A stretch of 64,000 nt of DNA from Rhizobiales bacterium Ga0077545. GTDB lineage: Bacteria; Pseudomonadota; Alphaproteobacteria; Rhizobiales; Methylopilaceae. How positions within the stretch are numbered: the first letter of the stretch is position 1; every line of letters begins with the position of its first letter. Made by a program: the position numbers and the translations under genes. Below are positions 1-8,068 of this stretch, piece after piece. The notes beneath the pieces were generated by a model. That model made no database searches. It worked only from the letters and a program-made list of their open reading frames with translations, and had not been told where the DNA came from. The stretch covers positions 154,449 to 218,448 of the forward strand of contig LNEV01000002.1 in assembly GCA_001464335.1 (NCBI GenBank), given 5' to 3'.

Positions 1-375
1 CAGTACATCGACGCGACCTACGGCGCGCGGTTCAGCGGAACTCCCACCGGCGGCATCGATCAGCCTCGCGCATGGCCGCGCACCGGCGCCACGGCCTACG
101 GCAATCCCATTGGCCCTGACGGCATCCCCGGTGCCGTCGTCATCTCCAGCTATCACGCGGCTTGGCTCGAAGCTCAGAGCCCGGGAAGCCTGTCCGTTGT
201 TGCAACGGAGAACGAGCGGCTGAAGCGAATGAAAGCCGGATCGGTCGAACTCGAATATGCAGACGGGTCGGGAACGGCCATCGCCGGTGCCGTCCCGATG
301 TCCTCTGCCATCGAAGGGATGCTCGCTCCGCTTCTCGTCTCGTCGCGGCCGCTGCCCGCGGTTCTGGTGGTGTGA
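1..375 (+). CDS. Phage head-tail connector, DnaT-like (PF20557-type), 5' truncated
   Basis: The window opens inside this gene; 124 residues are visible up to the TGA at 373-375. The visible start reads YIDATYGARF, followed further on by a W-P-R motif, then a segment with IPGAVV and a helix. This pattern is familiar from the small proteins annotated as DnaT-like ssDNA-binding but found at the head-tail junction of many siphoviruses, so I call it a neck/connector protein rather than a DNA-binding protein. The stop codon overlaps the ATG of the next gene (TGATG), which suggests translational coupling. The N-terminus lies outside the window. Confidence 0.7.
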   Translation, partial: QYIDATYGARFSGTPTGGIDQPRAWPRTGATAYGNPIGPDGIPGAVVISSYHAAWLEAQSPGSLSVVATENERLKRMKAGSVELEYADGSGTAIAGAVPMSSAIEGMLAPLLVSSRPLPAVLVV

Positions 376-731
376 TGGTTTCTCCGCTTGAAGGATCCAT
401 CGCCGCAACGATCGGCAAGGCGTTCGACAAGATCTCCTATGCCTGCACCGTCGCGCGCATATCGACGGGCAGCGGCGCGGCGCACAAGCCTGGCGCGGGG
501 ACCGCGACCGATTACGCATGTAAGGGCATGATCGATCAGTTCAGCACGCGAGAAATCGACGGAACGCTGATCCGTCTCGGCGACGTCAAGGTGCTGATAC
601 TCGCGACATCGCTGGCAACCGAGCCGAAGCCGGGCGACAAGGTGATGATCCGGGGCGAGACCTACAACGTCTGCGAACCGATCAGGACGGACCCGGCGAA
701 AGCCGTCTGGGAACTGATCGGCCGGGCATGA
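375..731 (+). CDS. Phage head closure / head-tail joining protein
   Basis: This is a 118-residue protein that starts at the ATG overlapping the previous stop codon. It is rich in beta-prone segments (GTLIRLGDVKVLI, KPGDKVMIRGETYNV), as in small beta-barrel head-closure proteins that plug the portal and join the tail. Such proteins usually lie immediately after a connector gene, as here. A longer reading frame runs upstream to 162, but it overlaps the connector in another frame and is not needed. The function rests on position and general shape rather than on a diagnostic motif. Confidence 0.6.
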   Translation: MVSPLEGSIAATIGKAFDKISYACTVARISTGSGAAHKPGAGTATDYACKGMIDQFSTREIDGTLIRLGDVKVLILATSLATEPKPGDKVMIRGETYNVCEPIRTDPAKAVWELIGRA

Positions 732-1750
732 CACGCAACAAGCAAACGCTCCTCGATCTCATATGGAAGGTGGAGCCCCGGTTGCGGGATGCCTTCCTTG
801 AAGCGATCGAAGAAATCACGTCGAACGCCGAAATTGGGCGGATCGCGTCGTTTCTTGAGCGCGGGGATGTCGAAGGCGCGCTCGGTGCGCTGCACATTGA
901 TCGCGCGGCGTTCAGGCCGATCGAGAGAGCCATCGCCGAAGCTTTCGAGGCCGGGGCTCATTTCGGCGTTGGATCGCTTCCGGCGCGTGACGTCTTCGGC
1001 GGTCGGATCGTTTTGCGCGCCGACCTGCGCAACCCGCGCGCCGAGGCTTGGCTTTCCAGCCATAGCGCCACCCTCATCACGAACATCGCTGAGGATCAGC
1101 GAAACGGCATCCGCGCGACCCTGTCGTCGGCAATGTCCGAAGGCAAAAATCCGCTCAGAACCGCGCTCGATGTTTCGGGGCGTGTCGAGAAGCCATCGGG
1201 ACGCCGCACCGGCGGCATCATCGGCCTGACCGCTCAGCAAGCATCTTTCGTCAATACGGCGCGAGACGATCTTCTGTCCGAGGACGTCGCGCGGATGAAG
1301 CACTATCTGACGCTGACCCGGCGCGACAAACGCTTCGACAGGCAGGTTCAAAAGGCTATCCGGGACGGACGAAAGCTCGACGCCGAGACCGTCGCAAAGA
1401 TCACTGGCCGATATTCGGACAAGCTTTTGCAGCTCAGGGCCGAAACCATCGCGCGGACGGAAAGTCTGGCATCGATCCATCAGGGGCGGCACGAGGCATA
1501 TCTTCAGGCGATTGACGCCGGGAAGATCCGCGCCGAAGACGTTCGCCGCACGTGGCGCAATTCCGGCGGTGGTCGCGTGCGCGACACGCACATCGACCTT
1601 CACGGGACATCGGTCGGTATTTACGAGCCGTTCGTCACGTTTCGCGGCAACACGCTGATGTATCCCTGCGATCCCGCAGGGCCGACCGAAGAGACCGTCA
1701 ACTGTCGATGCACATGCGATTATCGCATCGACTATCTCCCAAACCGATAG
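728..1750 (+). CDS. Phage head morphogenesis protein (Mu F / SPP1 gp7-like minor head protein)
   Basis: This 340-residue protein overlaps the preceding gene by four bases (ATGA). The C-terminal third carries the signature of the phage head morphogenesis domain (PF04233): IARTESLASIHQGRHEAY, then W-R-N-S, a D-x-H pair (RDTHIDLHG) and a cysteine-bearing NCRCTCDYRI near the end. Family members are minor head proteins that associate with the portal and aid DNA packaging or ejection. It is usually encoded right after the portal; here it follows the neck genes, so this phage has a slightly rearranged order. The N-terminal half (about residues 1-200) is helical and less conserved. Confidence 0.85.
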   Translation: MTRNKQTLLDLIWKVEPRLRDAFLEAIEEITSNAEIGRIASFLERGDVEGALGALHIDRAAFRPIERAIAEAFEAGAHFGVGSLPARDVFGGRIVLRADLRNPRAEAWLSSHSATLITNIAEDQRNGIRATLSSAMSEGKNPLRTALDVSGRVEKPSGRRTGGIIGLTAQQASFVNTARDDLLSEDVARMKHYLTLTRRDKRFDRQVQKAIRDGRKLDAETVAKITGRYSDKLLQLRAETIARTESLASIHQGRHEAYLQAIDAGKIRAEDVRRTWRNSGGGRVRDTHIDLHGTSVGIYEPFVTFRGNTLMYPCDPAGPTEETVNCRCTCDYRIDYLPNR

Positions 1751-1753
1751 ACG

Positions 1754-2212
1754 ATGGCGACGAACCTTTCGTTCTCGGCGGCCGTCGAGCGCTTCACGAC
1801 CAAGACGAAGCGCGATCTGCGCGCCGTGTTCCAGTACGGCGTGCAATACACGGTTGACGATCTGACCCTTGAAGGGCCGTCGGTCGCCGATCCGGGAGGA
1901 GGGCGGGGCGGACGGATGCCGGTCCGAACGGGTTTTCTCCGTGCGTCGGTGCAGGCGTCGGAGACAAGCCCGCCGGTCATGTTGCAGGGCCATCGTCCTC
2001 CGAATCCGAAAGCTCGGGACGCATATCAGGCGGGCGGCGAAGTCGGCCTGGTCATCGCCGCAGCCGATATCGGCGATGTGATCTACATCGGGTTCACAGC
2101 CGAATATTCGGTCTATGTCGAGGCCCGGTACGGCTTCGTCGAGTTCGCGGCTGCCAATTGGCAGGCGAACATCGATCGAGCCATTGCAGAAGTTAAGGGA
2201 AGGTCGGCTTAG
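1754..2212 (+). CDS. HK97 gp10-like neck / tail completion protein
   Basis: This 152-residue protein starts three bases after the head morphogenesis gene. It has the usual layout of HK97 gp10-type proteins: an N-terminal amphipathic helix (FSAAVERFTTKTKRDLRA), a central PVRTGFLRAS motif (the proline-x-x-T-G-x-L-R-x-S signature), an IGFTAEYSVYVEARYGFVE beta/helix segment and a terminal helix. These proteins complete the neck before tail attachment. Gene order before the tail terminator fits. Confidence 0.75.
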   Translation: MATNLSFSAAVERFTTKTKRDLRAVFQYGVQYTVDDLTLEGPSVADPGGGRGGRMPVRTGFLRASVQASETSPPVMLQGHRPPNPKARDAYQAGGEVGLVIAAADIGDVIYIGFTAEYSVYVEARYGFVEFAAANWQANIDRAIAEVKGRSA

Positions 2213-2441
2213 CTGGGTCTTTCTTACGCTCAGCGTTCTCGCTGGCTGTCATCAGCCCGAGCCGCAGCAGCTTGAGAGCGTCGCGCGCGGCTGAAAGAGC
2301 CGTGTTGCCGGGCACGGTTTCCCCGGGCGCCGAGCCAAGAGCCCGTTCCGCCGCCCGCATCCGGTCGTCGATTTCGGTGTCTGAAAGGGGCGCGTCGTCT
2401 GTCACGCCCGCACCATAGATCAAATTCCCATCCGGAGCCAA
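2193..2441 (-). CDS. Small hypothetical protein on the opposite strand inside the tail operon
   Basis: The only reading frame that fills the 232-bp gap between the gp10-like and tail terminator genes is on the minus strand. The widest version begins with TTG at 2441 (82 residues); a GTG around 2405 is an alternative. The product has normal codon-like composition, with an acidic start (DDAPLSDTEIDDRM) and a helical middle (ALSAARDALKLLRLGLM). Its last 20 bases overlap the 3' end of the gp10-like gene. An antisense gene inside a phage structural operon is typical of a moron-like insertion. I do not recognise a family, and no clear ribosome site supports either start. Confidence 0.45.
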   Translation of the reverse strand: MAPDGNLIYGAGVTDDAPLSDTEIDDRMRAAERALGSAPGETVPGNTALSAARDALKLLRLGLMTASENAERKKDPAKPTFP

Positions 2442-2444
2442 GGC

Positions 2445-2906
2445 ATGGCCGATGACGTGGACGCCAAGATCAGCGACGCGCTGATGCTGAGGTTGGCGGG
2501 GCTAACGCTCTCGCCGCCTCTGGATGTGGCCTATCCCGGCGTTCCGTTCCCGGCTGGTTCGGATGATCCGAAGCCGCAGGCGTATCTTGAAGTTCAAGAA
2601 TTCCGCAACACGCCGCAGGAAGTGACGAGCCGGGAAACCCGGTATCGCGGCTCGCTGGTGGTCGAGGTTGCTGTTCCGACTGCAGGCACGGTCGAACCTG
2701 TTGGTGACATCGCGGCCAAGGAAATCGCCGGGAAGGTGCGGGAGCACTTCAAGCGCGGGACTTGGATCGCGCACGGCGGCATCACCGTCCGCATCGATCG
2801 ATGCTTCGTCGGCAGCGGCTATCGCGGCACCGACAGCGAAGGAAAACACGACGGCCGCTGGCGGGTGCCGGTGAGCGCCCGTTGGTTCTGTCACGTCACC
2901 GATTGA
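2445..2906 (+). CDS. Tail terminator protein (lambda gpU / DUF4128-like)
   Basis: This is a 153-residue protein. Conserved features include an early FPAGSDDPKPQAYLEV segment, the RGSLVVEVAVP strand, the KEIAGKVREHF helix and a final strand RWRVPVSARWF, in the order expected for DUF4128-type tail terminators. These form the hexameric ring that stops tail tube growth and docks the tail on the neck. Position directly before the tube gene agrees. The start is ATG at 2445, preceded by a purine-rich GGAGCCAAGG. Confidence 0.7.
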   Translation: MADDVDAKISDALMLRLAGLTLSPPLDVAYPGVPFPAGSDDPKPQAYLEVQEFRNTPQEVTSRETRYRGSLVVEVAVPTAGTVEPVGDIAAKEIAGKVREHFKRGTWIAHGGITVRIDRCFVGSGYRGTDSEGKHDGRWRVPVSARWFCHVTD

Positions 2907-2930
2907 CGGCCCGGCCCAGCCGGTTTGTTC

Positions 2931-2952
2931 GCCCGCCATCAAGCGGGCTTTT
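2931..2952 (+). terminator. Hairpin with short T-run between tail terminator and tail tube genes
   Basis: GCCCGC and GCGGGC form a six-base stem around a CATCAA loop, followed by TTTT. It sits just before the ribosome site of the tail tube gene. The short T-run suggests partial termination or a processing/attenuation site, which could let the abundant tube protein be expressed at its own level. Confidence 0.55.
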
Positions 2953-2969
2953 CATCAGGAGAAGCCATC

Positions 2970-4169
2970 ATGGCATATCAGAGCGGACGCCAGGTCAGCA
3001 TTGCGTTCAAGGAACAGCCAGACATGGGCGAAAAGCCCGGCGCGAGCGGCGCGACCGGCTTTCGTCTCAATTCGGGTGGTCTCAATCTCACCAAGGCGCC
3101 GATCCAGTCGGCGGAGGTCCGTCGCGACGGCCAGACCACACGCGCGCGCCACGGCAGCCGCAGTGTGACCGGATCACTGGTCGGCGAGATGTCGCTTGGC
3201 ACGTTCGATGCCCTGTTCGCAGCACTGTTCAAGGGCACCTTCGACGCTCCGCTTGTCCTCACGGAGGCATCGGGCTCGCCGGCACTGACCAGCATCACGA
3301 CTGGCGCACATACGATCATTGCGGCGGCCGGATCGTGGATCACGGCCGGGCTTCGTGTCGGCAATGTAATCCGACTGGCGGGTCATTCGACCGCGGCGAA
3401 CAACGGGCGAAATCTTCGCATCACCGGCCTGACCGCTTCGACGATCACGGTTGCGGAAACGCTCGAAGTGAACGCCGTCGCAGATACCGCCTTCACGGTC
3501 ACCCGCCCGAAAACGCTCCTGCCGGGATCGGTCTCGAAGGCCTTCACCTTCGAGGAAGTCGAGGAAGATATCGACGGATCGGAGATCTTCGATTGGTGCC
3601 GCGTCGGCAGTCTTGAACTCGCGATCCAGCCCAACGGCATGGCCATGCTCACCTGGGGCATCGTCGGCCGCAACATGGAAACAGCCGAAGGCGTCGACAG
3701 CCCGTACTTCACCGACGTCACCTACACGGAATCGCAGCCTCTGACAGCGGTTGAGATGCGGGTTTTGTTCGGCACGGAAGAGGTCATCGATCTTTCGGGC
3801 TGCACCCTGACATTCGACCGTCGCGCCGCCGGCGCGCCTGTGATCGGGTCCGATCTCACGCCTGATGTGTTCGTCAATACGATGACGATCTCGGGATCGA
3901 TCACGGGGTTGCGCAGCGATTTCTCGCGCACCGAAGCCTTCCTCAACGAGGAGGATCTGAGCCTTCATCTTCTGTTCGCCGAGAACGAGGCGGAACCGGC
4001 CGACTTCGTCGCGATCAACCTCGGTTACATTTCGATCGCGTCGGCCTCGAAATCCGAGATCGGGCAGGATGGTCCGCGAACCCAGTCCCTTGAACTGATG
4101 ATCGGCGTCGATCCGCGCGGTGGTGCTTATGCACCCGCGATGGCGTCGGTCCAGACATCCGCAGCGTAA
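2970..4169 (+). CDS. Major tail tube protein
   Basis: This is a 399-residue protein. I chose the ATG at 2970 because an AGGAGA ribosome site lies just upstream; an in-frame extension to 2925 would run through the hairpin. The product is rich in beta strands and has the layout of Phage_tube_2-type tail tube proteins: an N-terminal GRQVSIAFKEQPD, a middle Ig-like insertion (about residues 95-175, with TAGLRVGNVIRLAGH and LRITGLTASTITV) and a C-terminal half with repeated strand pairs. It polymerises as hexamer rings around the tape measure. It is longer than minimal tube proteins because of the inserted domain, which may project from the tail surface. Confidence 0.75.
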   Translation: MAYQSGRQVSIAFKEQPDMGEKPGASGATGFRLNSGGLNLTKAPIQSAEVRRDGQTTRARHGSRSVTGSLVGEMSLGTFDALFAALFKGTFDAPLVLTEASGSPALTSITTGAHTIIAAAGSWITAGLRVGNVIRLAGHSTAANNGRNLRITGLTASTITVAETLEVNAVADTAFTVTRPKTLLPGSVSKAFTFEEVEEDIDGSEIFDWCRVGSLELAIQPNGMAMLTWGIVGRNMETAEGVDSPYFTDVTYTESQPLTAVEMRVLFGTEEVIDLSGCTLTFDRRAAGAPVIGSDLTPDVFVNTMTISGSITGLRSDFSRTEAFLNEEDLSLHLLFAENEAEPADFVAINLGYISIASASKSEIGQDGPRTQSLELMIGVDPRGGAYAPAMASVQTSAA

Positions 4170-4180
4170 GGAGCAGAGCG

Positions 4181-4369
4181 ATGGACACCAAAATCGAAGC
4201 ACCGAAGGCGAAGCCCGCCGTCGACCATGCAAAAGCGGTCCATGACGCCGCGACGAAGCTGGCAGACGCGATCCGAGCCGCTCGCGCAGACGGATATGCC
4301 GTCGCCGGGTTTCAGGACGAAAGCCGGATCGAGCGCATCGCCGTTTCCGAAACCAAGAAGGTGAAATAA
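4181..4369 (+). CDS. Small conserved phage protein between tail tube and tail chaperone
   Basis: This 62-residue protein is preceded by AAGGAG and ends by overlapping the ATG of the next gene. The N-terminus is Lys/Ala/Pro rich; a helix (HAKAVHDAATKLADAIRAARA) is followed by a short tail ending in KKVK. Position suggests a tail assembly accessory role, but I do not recognise a family. The good ribosome site and tight packing make it a real gene. Confidence 0.65.
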   Translation: MDTKIEAPKAKPAVDHAKAVHDAATKLADAIRAARADGYAVAGFQDESRIERIAVSETKKVK

Positions 4370-4827
4370 TGGGATCGAACACTGCAACGGCCGCCGCGCC
4401 CGTCTTCGACCTCGCCGATCTCGACACGGCCGACACGGCCGAATGGAACGTCACGCACGACGGCAAGGAAATCGGCTGGGTGTGGATTTTTGCCGGGCCC
4501 GGGCATCAGGCCACGATTGATCTGGGCAACCGCCTGGCCAAGAAGAACCTCGCTGTGCGCAAAGCACAGGAACAGGCGCAGGTGAACGGCAAGAAATGGA
4601 AGCCGGACGATGAGGATCCGGAGCAGATCCGCAAGGAGAACGCCTCGCTTATCACATCGCGGCTGCTCGGCTGGACGGAGATCAATCTCGGCGGCAAGCC
4701 GTTCCCGTACACGCCCGAAAACGCTTTGAGCATTCTGCTCGACCGCAAGAAGTCGTTCCTGATGGCCGGCGCGCTTGAATTCCTCGCCGACGACAAAAGT
4801 TTTATGACGCGCTCGGCGAAGATCTGA
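4369..4827 (+). CDS. Tail assembly chaperone, zero-frame product (gpG-like)
   Basis: This 152-residue protein ends at the TGA at 4825-4827. The sequence has the HDGKEIGWVWIFAGPGHQ opening, a Lys/Glu-rich helix and a SRLLGWTEINLGGKPFPYTPENA motif, which fits phage tail assembly chaperones placed between the tube and tape measure genes. It would coat the tape measure protein during tail building. The short reading frame is the major product; a minority of ribosomes should slip into the -1 frame near its end and continue to 5186. Confidence 0.75.
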   Translation: MGSNTATAAAPVFDLADLDTADTAEWNVTHDGKEIGWVWIFAGPGHQATIDLGNRLAKKNLAVRKAQEQAQVNGKKWKPDDEDPEQIRKENASLITSRLLGWTEINLGGKPFPYTPENALSILLDRKKSFLMAGALEFLADDKSFMTRSAKI

Positions 4828-5186
4828 TCGCTCACGCCGAGCGCTCCTTCGCGCTTGACCGTACCGACAAGGACGGAAACACCGAACGCGATGTCCTCTC
4901 CGGTCTTCTGGCGCGGGCCAAGAAGCCGGAGAAGATCGCGGAGCTGGAAGCCGAGCTGGCTGTTCCGCCGCGCCCGGAGGCAACAAACCATCTCTGGACC
5001 GCATTCTGGCGGCTGCGTCGCCGCAAGGCGGGCGGTTTCGCCGGCATCGAACCGATTTCATGGCCCGACATCGACGCGTTTCTTCGACATTCGAGACTGC
5101 GGCTTGCGCCTTGGGAAATCGAACTGATTGAGGATCTCGACGATGCTCTGATCAGGTCTCGCCGCGACAACGGGAAAACTAAATGA
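4779..5186 (+). CDS. Tail assembly chaperone extension reached by -1 frameshift (gpGT-like)
   Basis: The stretch between the gpG-like stop and the tape measure start is open in the -1 frame from 4779 (just after a TGA at 4776-4778) to the TGA at 5184-5186. It encodes about 130 residues and has no ATG, GTG or TTG near its beginning. The product reads YDALGEDLIAHAERSFALD, then a W-x-x-F-W-R-L-R-R-R segment and a terminal ALIRSRRDNGKTK. The lack of a start codon, the exact abutment with both neighbours and the protein-like sequence match the programmed -1 frameshift used by lambda-type phages to make gpGT. The fusion from 4369 would be about 272 residues. The last codon overlaps the ATG of the tape measure gene. 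Confidence 0.8.
   Translation: MPRRRQKFYDALGEDLIAHAERSFALDRTDKDGNTERDVLSGLLARAKKPEKIAELEAELAVPPRPEATNHLWTAFWRLRRRKAGGFAGIEPISWPDIDAFLRHSRLRLAPWEIELIEDLDDALIRSRRDNGKTK
4792..4806 (+). other. Likely -1 ribosomal slip site in the tail chaperone gene
   Basis: In the zero frame the codons read GAC AAA AGT TTT ATG. The run AAAAGTTTTA lies in the only window (4779-4827) where both frames are open, and TTT re-pairs perfectly after a -1 slip. It is not a textbook X-XXY-YYZ heptamer such as the lambda GGGAAAG, so the exact slip codon is uncertain. Confidence 0.55.
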
Positions 5187-7225
5187 CCGACCTCGCTCAC
5201 ATCGGATTGACGGCGGACAGCCGCGACATCGTCCAGGCTTCCGCCGAAATGGATCGTATGGCGGCTGCGTCTAAGCGCGTCGAGGCTGCTGTGACCGGAA
5301 TGGGCGGCGCGGTCGAAGCGTCGGCCCGAAAGGTTGCCGCATCGATCCAGCCCGCCGACGCCGCGCTCGAAGAGATGGCGGCCGACCTCGCGCGGCTGAC
5401 GAATGGCGTCCACGAGTTCGCGACCAGCCAGAAAATGCTTCAACAGTATTCCGGCATCTGGAAGCAGATGAGCGCGCAGGTGTCTGACTTCGATACGCAG
5501 TGGACTGCCACGGCTGGCCGTGCCGCAGCCGCGACGCAGCTCAACACCGGGCAGATGGCAAACCTGTCGTACCAGATCAACGACATCGCCGTGATGCTCG
5601 CGTCGGGACAGAACCCGTTCATCATGCTCATGCAGCAGGGCATGCAGATCAGCCAGGTCTTCGCGCCCGGAACCGGCGTCATCGGCGCCATCAAGGGCGT
5701 CGGCTCTGCTATCGCCGGCTTCCTTCTCAACCCGATTAATCTCGCGGTCATCGGGTTCGCGGCGCTCGCAGGCATCGCCTCAATGGCGTACAGCCGCATG
5801 TCCGGCGATTCCGAGGACGCCGAAGAGGCAGCCGAGCGCCTGGCCGAAGATCTCGAGGCCCTCGGGGTGAAGAGCCGCGGCGCAGGTGACGGCGTCGACG
5901 AGCTCGCGGACAAGCTGCGCAATCTGCCCGCCGACGAGGCGCGCGAGAAGCTTCGGCAGATGGAAGACCGCATCGACGCCATCCGTGGCAAGGGCGGCTT
6001 CTGGGACAGGATCTGGCCCGACGCGGACAAGGACATCGCCGATCTCGGGCAGCTCGCCGAGCGGATGCGCGAAGTCGCGAATGACAATTTCTGGGACAGC
6101 TCGAAATTCGGCCCGGCGGCCGCAATGGGCGGCCTGATCGACACCTTCCGCACAGCGACCGCCGATGAGATGCCGAAGCTGAAGGCGCGCTTCGAGGACC
6201 TGGCGAAAGTGCCGGTTTCCTCGGAGATGGACATCCTCATCAAGGCCGCGCGCGAGCTTCTCGAACTTCTGCCGGCCATCGAAAAAGGCATGGGGCAGAT
6301 CGGCAACTTCAGTCCGATCGCGAACGACCGTGTCGCAGCCGCGTTCGATCCCATCGATCGCGAAGCCGCCTTGGAAGACTTGCGCAGCAAGATGCAGCCG
6401 AAGCGCGAGGGCCGCAAACGCCGCGGCTTCTCCGATATCGAGGCAGGCGGCGAGGAGCGCATTTCCCAGCTTGAGGCGGAAGCCGCAGCGCTGGAAATGA
6501 CGACCGGAGCCGCGGAGGCCTATCGCTTCACGCAGGACATGATCGCGGAGGCGACACGCCTCGGCATCGAGCTGTCTCCGGAACAAGAAGAGGCGCTTTC
6601 GCGACTCGGCGAGCGTTACGGAGACGCCGCGCTGAAGGCGGAAGGCTTCCGGCTCGAACTCGAATATCGCGAGCCGTTCGAGATCATGCGCGACGAGATC
6701 GCGCGCCTCGATGAAATGCTCGCCGCCGGTGCGATCTCGTGGGAGACCTACGCCCAGGCGAAGCGCGCGGCTCTGGCCGATGCGCATGTCGCGATGGCGA
6801 GCTACGCCAAGGATGCCCTCGGCATCATGGGCCAGCTTTTCGAAGACAATAAAGCCATCGCCATCGCGAACGCCATCGTCTCGACCTACGAAGGCGTGGC
6901 GAAATCGATCGCGAAGTATCCGATGCCGTTTGCTGCCGTCATGGCCGGGCTACATCTCGCGCTCGGTATGAAGCAAGTCTCCGCGATCATGTCTACGAAC
7001 AAGAACTCGAAAAGCGTCAGCGGTGGCGGCGGAGGAGGGGGCGGCAGCGGTGCGGCCGCAGCCTCGCAGCAACCCGCCGCGGCTCCGCCGGCGCAGGCCT
7101 TCAACCTCAACATCTACGGAGAGAGGGTCAGCGTGTCGTCGATCGAGGAAACGATTAACAAGATCAACGATCACATCAAAGACGGCGGCACGCCGATCAT
7201 TACCGTCACCCGCGTCGCCGCGTAA
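5183..7225 (+). CDS. Tail length tape measure protein
   Basis: This 680-residue protein starts within the stop of the chaperone extension (AATGA). The N-terminus (LTADSRDIVQASAEMD) is typical of lambda gpH-like tape measure proteins. A hydrophobic membrane-active stretch lies near residues 162-205 (GVGSAIAGFLL, LAVIGFAALAGI). Long alanine/glutamate-rich helices follow, and a Gly/Ala/Pro linker near 611-640 precedes a short C-terminal beta segment. The protein sets tail length and is ejected with the DNA. It is short for the family, which implies a fairly short tail. Confidence 0.9.
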   Translation: MTDLAHIGLTADSRDIVQASAEMDRMAAASKRVEAAVTGMGGAVEASARKVAASIQPADAALEEMAADLARLTNGVHEFATSQKMLQQYSGIWKQMSAQVSDFDTQWTATAGRAAAATQLNTGQMANLSYQINDIAVMLASGQNPFIMLMQQGMQISQVFAPGTGVIGAIKGVGSAIAGFLLNPINLAVIGFAALAGIASMAYSRMSGDSEDAEEAAERLAEDLEALGVKSRGAGDGVDELADKLRNLPADEAREKLRQMEDRIDAIRGKGGFWDRIWPDADKDIADLGQLAERMREVANDNFWDSSKFGPAAAMGGLIDTFRTATADEMPKLKARFEDLAKVPVSSEMDILIKAARELLELLPAIEKGMGQIGNFSPIANDRVAAAFDPIDREAALEDLRSKMQPKREGRKRRGFSDIEAGGEERISQLEAEAAALEMTTGAAEAYRFTQDMIAEATRLGIELSPEQEEALSRLGERYGDAALKAEGFRLELEYREPFEIMRDEIARLDEMLAAGAISWETYAQAKRAALADAHVAMASYAKDALGIMGQLFEDNKAIAIANAIVSTYEGVAKSIAKYPMPFAAVMAGLHLALGMKQVSAIMSTNKNSKSVSGGGGGGGGSGAAAASQQPAAAPPAQAFNLNIYGERVSVSSIEETINKINDHIKDGGTPIITVTRVAA

Positions 7226-7246
7226 AGACAGCAGGGCAACCCGTCC

Positions 7247-8068
7247 ATGATCGTTATCTCGCAAGACCTTGTCCTCGCGAGGGGACAGCGGACGACGCTT
7301 GGCCTGAACGCTCCGGTCTTCGGCTGGCTGAACACAGCCGCGACCGTGAGCGCGGAGGGAGACGCGGCCGGATATCCGGCGACAAATATGTTGAACACGC
7401 TGACGAACTCGAAATGGGTCGCCGCGAGTGCGGATCCTCAGTCCTTGACGTTCAGTCTCGGCACGGAGAGCGAAGCCGATTTCGTTGCGCTGGCCCGGCA
7501 CAATCTCGGATCGGCAGGCGTCGAAGTCACCGTCAAATATCCGGATCCAGAGGACGAAGAAGAATTCATCGTACTCCATTCCGCAGTTCTGCCGGCGTCG
7601 GATCAGCCTTTGATGATCCGCTTCGTCCCGACGTACATGGACAGCATCGTCATCGATCTAAACCCGCTCGATGACGTGCCGCCGCAGATTGCGGTCTTGT
7701 TCGTCGGAAGGCTTCTCGAAGTCCCGCGCGGCGTTCCGCCCGGCCATACGCCCATCACGATGGGCCGCCAGACCGAAGCGCAATCGGACATGTCGCAGGG
7801 TGGAGACTTCCTCGGAAGCACGATCATTTCCGAGACCCTGCGCACGTCGATCACTTTCGACTTGCTGGATGCGGACTGGTTCCGCGCGGAGATGGCGCCG
7901 TTCATCGCGTATGCCAGCAAACGGAAGCCTTTCTTCTGGGCATGGGCCCCGCAAAGCCGCCCATCGGAGATCGGTTATTGCTGGGCTACGCGCGATCCGA
8001 TCCCCGTGATGAACGAGGTGATGGAGGATTTCAGCGTCACCATCGACGTTGAGGCCATCGCGATATGA
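7247..8068 (+). CDS. Minor tail protein / distal tail component
   Basis: This is a 273-residue protein between the tape measure and the tail hub, where distal tail proteins are encoded. It begins with a strand-rich portion; NMLNTLTNSKWVA and SLTFSLGTESEADFVALARHNLG resemble a discoidin-like or carbohydrate-binding sandwich. The C-terminal half carries FFWAWAPQSRP and MNEVMEDFSVTIDVEA, the latter typical of distal tail ring proteins. Function is inferred from place and fold hints. The gene ends by overlapping the next one by four bases. Confidence 0.6.
   Translation: MIVISQDLVLARGQRTTLGLNAPVFGWLNTAATVSAEGDAAGYPATNMLNTLTNSKWVAASADPQSLTFSLGTESEADFVALARHNLGSAGVEVTVKYPDPEDEEEFIVLHSAVLPASDQPLMIRFVPTYMDSIVIDLNPLDDVPPQIAVLFVGRLLEVPRGVPPGHTPITMGRQTEAQSDMSQGGDFLGSTIISETLRTSITFDLLDADWFRAEMAPFIAYASKRKPFFWAWAPQSRPSEIGYCWATRDPIPVMNEVMEDFSVTIDVEAIAI

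Noticed and set aside
3174..4466. 430-residue minus-strand frame across the tail tube gene
   Set aside because: Arg-rich composition and no ribosome site; the plus-strand gene is supported by context.
5440..6462. 340-residue minus-strand frame across the tape measure gene
   Set aside because: Ser/Arg-rich shadow frame typical of high-GC antisense; the plus strand is a clear tape measure gene.
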